Shown here: positions 62,101 to 64,000 of the stretch, in pieces
Layout: every line of letters begins with the position of its first letter
How positions within the stretch are numbered: the first letter of the stretch is position 1
DNA from: DATHTS01 sp041940425
GTDB taxonomy: Bacteria > Acidobacteriota > Blastocatellia > Pyrinomonadales > Pyrinomonadaceae
NCBI GenBank assembly: GCA_041940425.1
Contig: JBGTSF010000008.1
Location: 1 to 64,000, forward strand
Length of the DNA stretch: 64,000 bases
Reading direction: 5' to 3'
Translations under genes and position numbers: made by a program
The notes under the pieces: generated by a model
Database searches by the model: none
Told to the model about the DNA's origin: nothing
The model's input: the letters and a program-made list of their open reading frames with translations, nothing else

Positions 62101-62903
62101 TCAAACGCCAGATCGCGCAATCCGTCCGAAGCCGATTTGTTTTCGACATCTTTTTTCAGTTCGTCCCGGTAGCGTTCGATGTCCGAAAGCGAATCGGTAT
62201 CGAGCGCGCGGCGGTAAAACGCCCATCGCGCCAGAGTCTGCGAAACCGGCTGTGTCGAATCGTTATACAGGCGGTCTAAGATCGGTTTCGCTTTGTTCCA
62301 ATCCACACGGGCAAGCGCGAGCAGTTCTCTTTGATTGGAAACATATCCGACCGAAGTATCGCTGACCGTTTGCGCGGTAGAAAAAAGTTCGTCGGAAAAA
62401 TAACTGCTGTGATATTTGAGCCAATTTCTGATCGGATTTCTGCGGTAATAATTCGGGTTTTCCTCGTCTTCATTTGCCGACATCTGATCGTAAATTCGTT
62501 TGACGACAGCGGCGACTTCCGGCGATTCGGGAAGGACGTTGAGAAATTCGGACAGTTTGTCCGGGTCTTTTTCGATCTCCGCCATCACGCGGTCGAGACT
62601 TCTGCCGGAAAGTTCGAGATTATAGCCCAACTCGCGGTAACGCTGGCTCTGCATTTTCCAGTAATCGAGCAGATCTTCGATCGGCGCGTTGTCGGCAGGC
62701 GGATTATTTTTGCTGTAAAATTCTTCCGTCCGCTCGCTGTGATCGGTCGGGATCAAAGGATTCGGCGGCGGCGGCGCGGGCAGTTCGAGCAAGACCGGCA
62801 AAACCGCTTCCGCCGTCTGCGCTTCGATTGACCGCGTGATGACAAAAAAACCGAAAACGAGTAAGGAAACACATAGTGTAAGCGCGATTATTAAATTTTT
62901 CAT
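59127..62903 (-). CDS. Giant secreted HEAT-repeat/propeller protein
   Basis: A 1258-residue protein. The signal peptide or anchor (about 1-28) ends AQT. A helical region follows, with HEAT-like repeats between about 295 and 500 (for example GSPAARNAAVRNLGTLLDDNNEEVVKALLPWL and HPYRSEAISALATQKDVRAAPALRRVL). Further coiled-coil/helical sequence runs to about 990, then a C-terminal propeller-like domain (about 1040-1258, TPDGRWAVAVKIDPEEGFGLV...NLKTLTFKPVMTIPQISFG). The C-terminus LNQNRER is encoded by the hairpin arm. Probably periplasmic scaffold; not recognised as a named family. Promoter region unclear. Confidence 0.8.
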   Translation of the reverse strand: MKNLIIALTLCVSLLVFGFFVITRSIEAQTAEAVLPVLLELPAPPPPNPLIPTDHSERTEEFYSKNNPPADNAPIEDLLDYWKMQSQRYRELGYNLELSGRSLDRVMAEIEKDPDKLSEFLNVLPESPEVAAVVKRIYDQMSANEDEENPNYYRRNPIRNWLKYHSSYFSDELFSTAQTVSDTSVGYVSNQRELLALARVDWNKAKPILDRLYNDSTQPVSQTLARWAFYRRALDTDSLSDIERYRDELKKDVENKSASDGLRDLAFDALVKEKEWSGRDEWYFSLLEDETLLDLRVGGSGYTSLTTLLLYSPPEKYADRMIEIVKKGSPAARNAAVRNLGTLLDDNNEEVVKALLPWLDNPGWAKEHSNERRRLVSALAQFQIPESVPGLIALLDEKETREVEVYSSIANTANVMRMNTNAAVSARNVEYHPYRSEAISALATQKDVRAAPALRRVLTQVAQYERPNAIRAIFLSNGFSIPEQIAALEKSAQTVKEEMEEEIAQRKARLEEKENVEPVEKRTELIARIDYTAANSAAYSSEDEPPPPLTAAEIQAILGEQIIANPEPSPELLSALVRRINDLDRQDPPLANALRRIMLKWEGAGVNLVLLNDLKTGKADINTVIKLLTIRKELKEKHLNDIYALRSGGTSIALGVSACILETQGDFNSLLVTENADAKAAMFGCARLIRAQLPVAIVAQNLNSPNKLLALAAERYLESEDSPEARRIIFSKYPNQAKILGAKTYFGENVEIPDDQLMVELFRTVGKYQWLPDQSYFFYGDDEKIRATEKKLQKEVLETPELIGIYAYDDNFVRIYQDRVMFSYAEDESRYRERYLTAPEFNNLKNYLAANSVDELPPFLSYCEEGCNEKELLMLGRAGGRRIYSKGNAFLQKNSFFDGLDALFEEMRKPPAKLRYELEKSIAGLEILFADDNFQAETVWKNGTDLRILLADTGLRERIDEELQKQERQTRYDENTDYEQMVRASRERRAARAFDHFSWRKLTNETLGEPTAPPDGFGFPPVRDALPVRPSFEGWKAWTVNMEIRADSNGLYKISGGNIKKIRDGFYLKPLVTPDGRWAVAVKIDPEEGFGLVRVNLANNQEFQVESNEYTWLEPAAALPAGKKVLIRVISFMDYYEGERFTPDEIKLTPRDGEIFVLDVETGALEKAKGEIRPLAGQTFRPLQAASKPDEFWAAIPAEKATEIGTYNLKTLTFKPVMTIPQISFGSMNMWIDEAEGKVYFVYKGQLLALKLNQNRER

Positions 62904-63075
62904 TTTTTTGCAAACTCCGAAAAGATACTGCTTTGATATTATATTTAGCTTGAAAAATCAAGACATTTTTAACCTGTGATAGCTTTTGACAAAATAGATA
63001 TGTGACTTTTGCCGAACCAATATTTTAGGCGATCAAGATAAATTTTCGGCTGGTCGGAAACATAAAATACTTCAT

Positions 63076-64000
63076 TTAATCTTTTTTCTTTTCGCAGTTC
63101 GGAAAGGGCAGAACGAGTTTTACGTCCGACATATTTTCGTTTCCCGAAATCTCGATTTGGTTGGTTTTTACGGCAGTAAATCTTTCGCCGAGTTCTTCCA
63201 TAACTTTTAAGACTTCGGGGCAGTTTTCATATTTGCTGTCGGAAACGCTGACAAGCATTTCTGCTGTAAGAATTCCGCGTAAGTTTTTCAATATTTTTAT
63301 CAAAAATCGTCCCTGCGCGTCGGTCTTGACGCGGGTTTCACCGTCAATATTTTCGGTTTTTTCCGAAGGGTTGAAAGTAACCTTCTCATCGGCGACCGGA
63401 GTGCCGTCGGAATAAAGAAATCTTCCCGTGATTTCTATTAACTCGACCGTTTTGGGAATTTGAATATTTATATCGCCTAAAAATTTTCCCGGCTCGATAG
63501 AAATCAAACCCGCGCTTTTTTTATCGGTAACTCCCGGAAAAAACACTTCGCCGAAAGGCTCTCTGCTGCTCATTTTTCCGCCCTTGTTGACCACCAGAAA
63601 ATAATTTCCCGGATAGATTTCTTCTATTACAAATTCGCCTTTTTCATTTGTGCAGTTTGGAATGGAGTATTTTTCATCTGCCGCTTCAGAAGCGATTGCC
63701 GAAACGCAAACATCCGACATTGGCGTACCGACAGGCGAAAATACCTTTCCGCGAATCGAATTGTCGGGAACTGAAAAAAAATCGAATTCGATATGATCTT
63801 TGTTTCCCAAGTGAAAATAGAATTGATTAATCTGCGGCTTTTTTAAGTTTTTGTAGTCGTAACGAACGTATGAACTGTTCATCATCAAATCATATTCTTC
63901 ATTACCCGCTTTCCAACCGCGCGGAAGTTTTGCCTCGATCAGATAAGTTCCGGCGGGCAGATCGTAGATTTGGTAAAAACCTTTTTTATCGGTTTTGGTC
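63076..64000 (-). CDS. Carboxypeptidase regulatory-like domain protein (5' end missing)
   Basis: A minus-strand reading frame that continues to the window edge; its start lies beyond 64000, since coding without a stop is seen upstream of the first Met (63888), including KKGFYQIYDLPAGTYLIEAKLPRGWK. The domains are carboxypeptidase regulatory-like/CnaB-type beta-sandwiches (IRGKVFSPVGTPMSDVCVSA, then FVIEEIYPGNYFLVV, then GRFLYSDGTPVADEKVTF). Surface or periplasmic structural protein; the C-terminus ends in LPFPNCEKKKD. Only the last roughly 300 residues are visible. Confidence 0.82.
   Translation of the reverse strand, partial: TKTDKKGFYQIYDLPAGTYLIEAKLPRGWKAGNEEYDLMMNSSYVRYDYKNLKKPQINQFYFHLGNKDHIEFDFFSVPDNSIRGKVFSPVGTPMSDVCVSAIASEAADEKYSIPNCTNEKGEFVIEEIYPGNYFLVVNKGGKMSSREPFGEVFFPGVTDKKSAGLISIEPGKFLGDINIQIPKTVELIEITGRFLYSDGTPVADEKVTFNPSEKTENIDGETRVKTDAQGRFLIKILKNLRGILTAEMLVSVSDSKYENCPEVLKVMEELGERFTAVKTNQIEISGNENMSDVKLVLPFPNCEKKKD

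Overview
The window looks like a scaffold from an environmental metagenome. Bases 1132-64000 are bacterial, fairly GC-balanced and densely coded. They come from a Gram-negative (lpxC, lipobox and Sec-type signal peptides) that makes menaquinone by the futalosine route (mqnA, mqnC). Gene content and protein style suggest an Acidobacteriota (Blastocatellia-like) lineage; this is inference, because no rRNA or marker set is present. Bases 3-1127 are different. They are AT-rich and read as one protein only if TAA and TAG mean Gln, as in ciliate nuclear genes, so they are most likely a chimeric join to protist DNA. A run of 97 Ns (34733-34829) interrupts mqnC and confirms scaffolding.

Layout. 1.1-9.7 kb: heparinase-like lyase, DUF2520 protein, Fur regulator with a degenerate ferredoxin-like protein and a membrane protein, cinA, small membrane and secreted proteins, Asp/Asn hydroxylase. 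9.8-14.5 kb: VTT membrane protein, PLP dehydratase, small-molecule kinase, gnd, YdjM-like protein. 14.5-19.6 kb (minus): molybdoenzyme cluster fdhD, DUF7009-like, FdhF/YdeP-type oxidoreductase, a nucleotidyltransferase, mobA. 19.7-30.7 kb: lpxC, DUF1206, an EVE/unknown/ATP-grasp operon, secreted metalloprotease, acyl-CoA carboxylase, TPR protein, PD-(D/E)XK protein. 30.8-36.8 kb (minus): two-component pair, two fatty-acid desaturases, mqnC, mqnA, GNAT, plus a 34-residue membrane microprotein on the plus strand. 36.9-45.4 kb: cyclase, MGMT-like protein, CHRD/FG-GAP protein, toxin-antitoxin genes around a broken copy of the glcD-like gene, SUMF1 and DUF5694 proteins. 45.5-49.8 kb: an AT-rich defence island. 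49.9-64 kb: DUF5678-like/retropepsin pair, GNAT, phosphatase, LigD-type phosphoesterase, MFS, M61 peptidase, lipoprotein, DinB, a giant HEAT protein, and an incomplete carboxypeptidase-regulatory-like protein.

The most interesting locus is the defence island. It holds a patatin phospholipase, a DncV-like CD-NTase and an E2-like protein with a C-terminal SEC-C zinc motif, in one overlapping operon: a CBASS system with E2 but no E1 or JAB gene. It is divergent from an XRE repressor and an HExxH peptidase that overlap each other, a pair resembling CapH/CapP. Two inverted repeats with a common AGCGAA half-site sit in the CBASS promoter and leader, which suggests a repressor-protease switch.

The second striking signal is structural. 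About sixteen loci carry arrays of short degenerate units (mostly 7-mers, some about 10-mers), usually as two inverted arms that would form long hairpins. Each locus uses its own phrase, with some reuse. They sit at or inside stop codons of many genes and have entered the reading frames of gnd and mqnA. Separate from these is a palindromic element of about 135 bp, present twice, one copy nested inside a perfect 36-bp inverted repeat.
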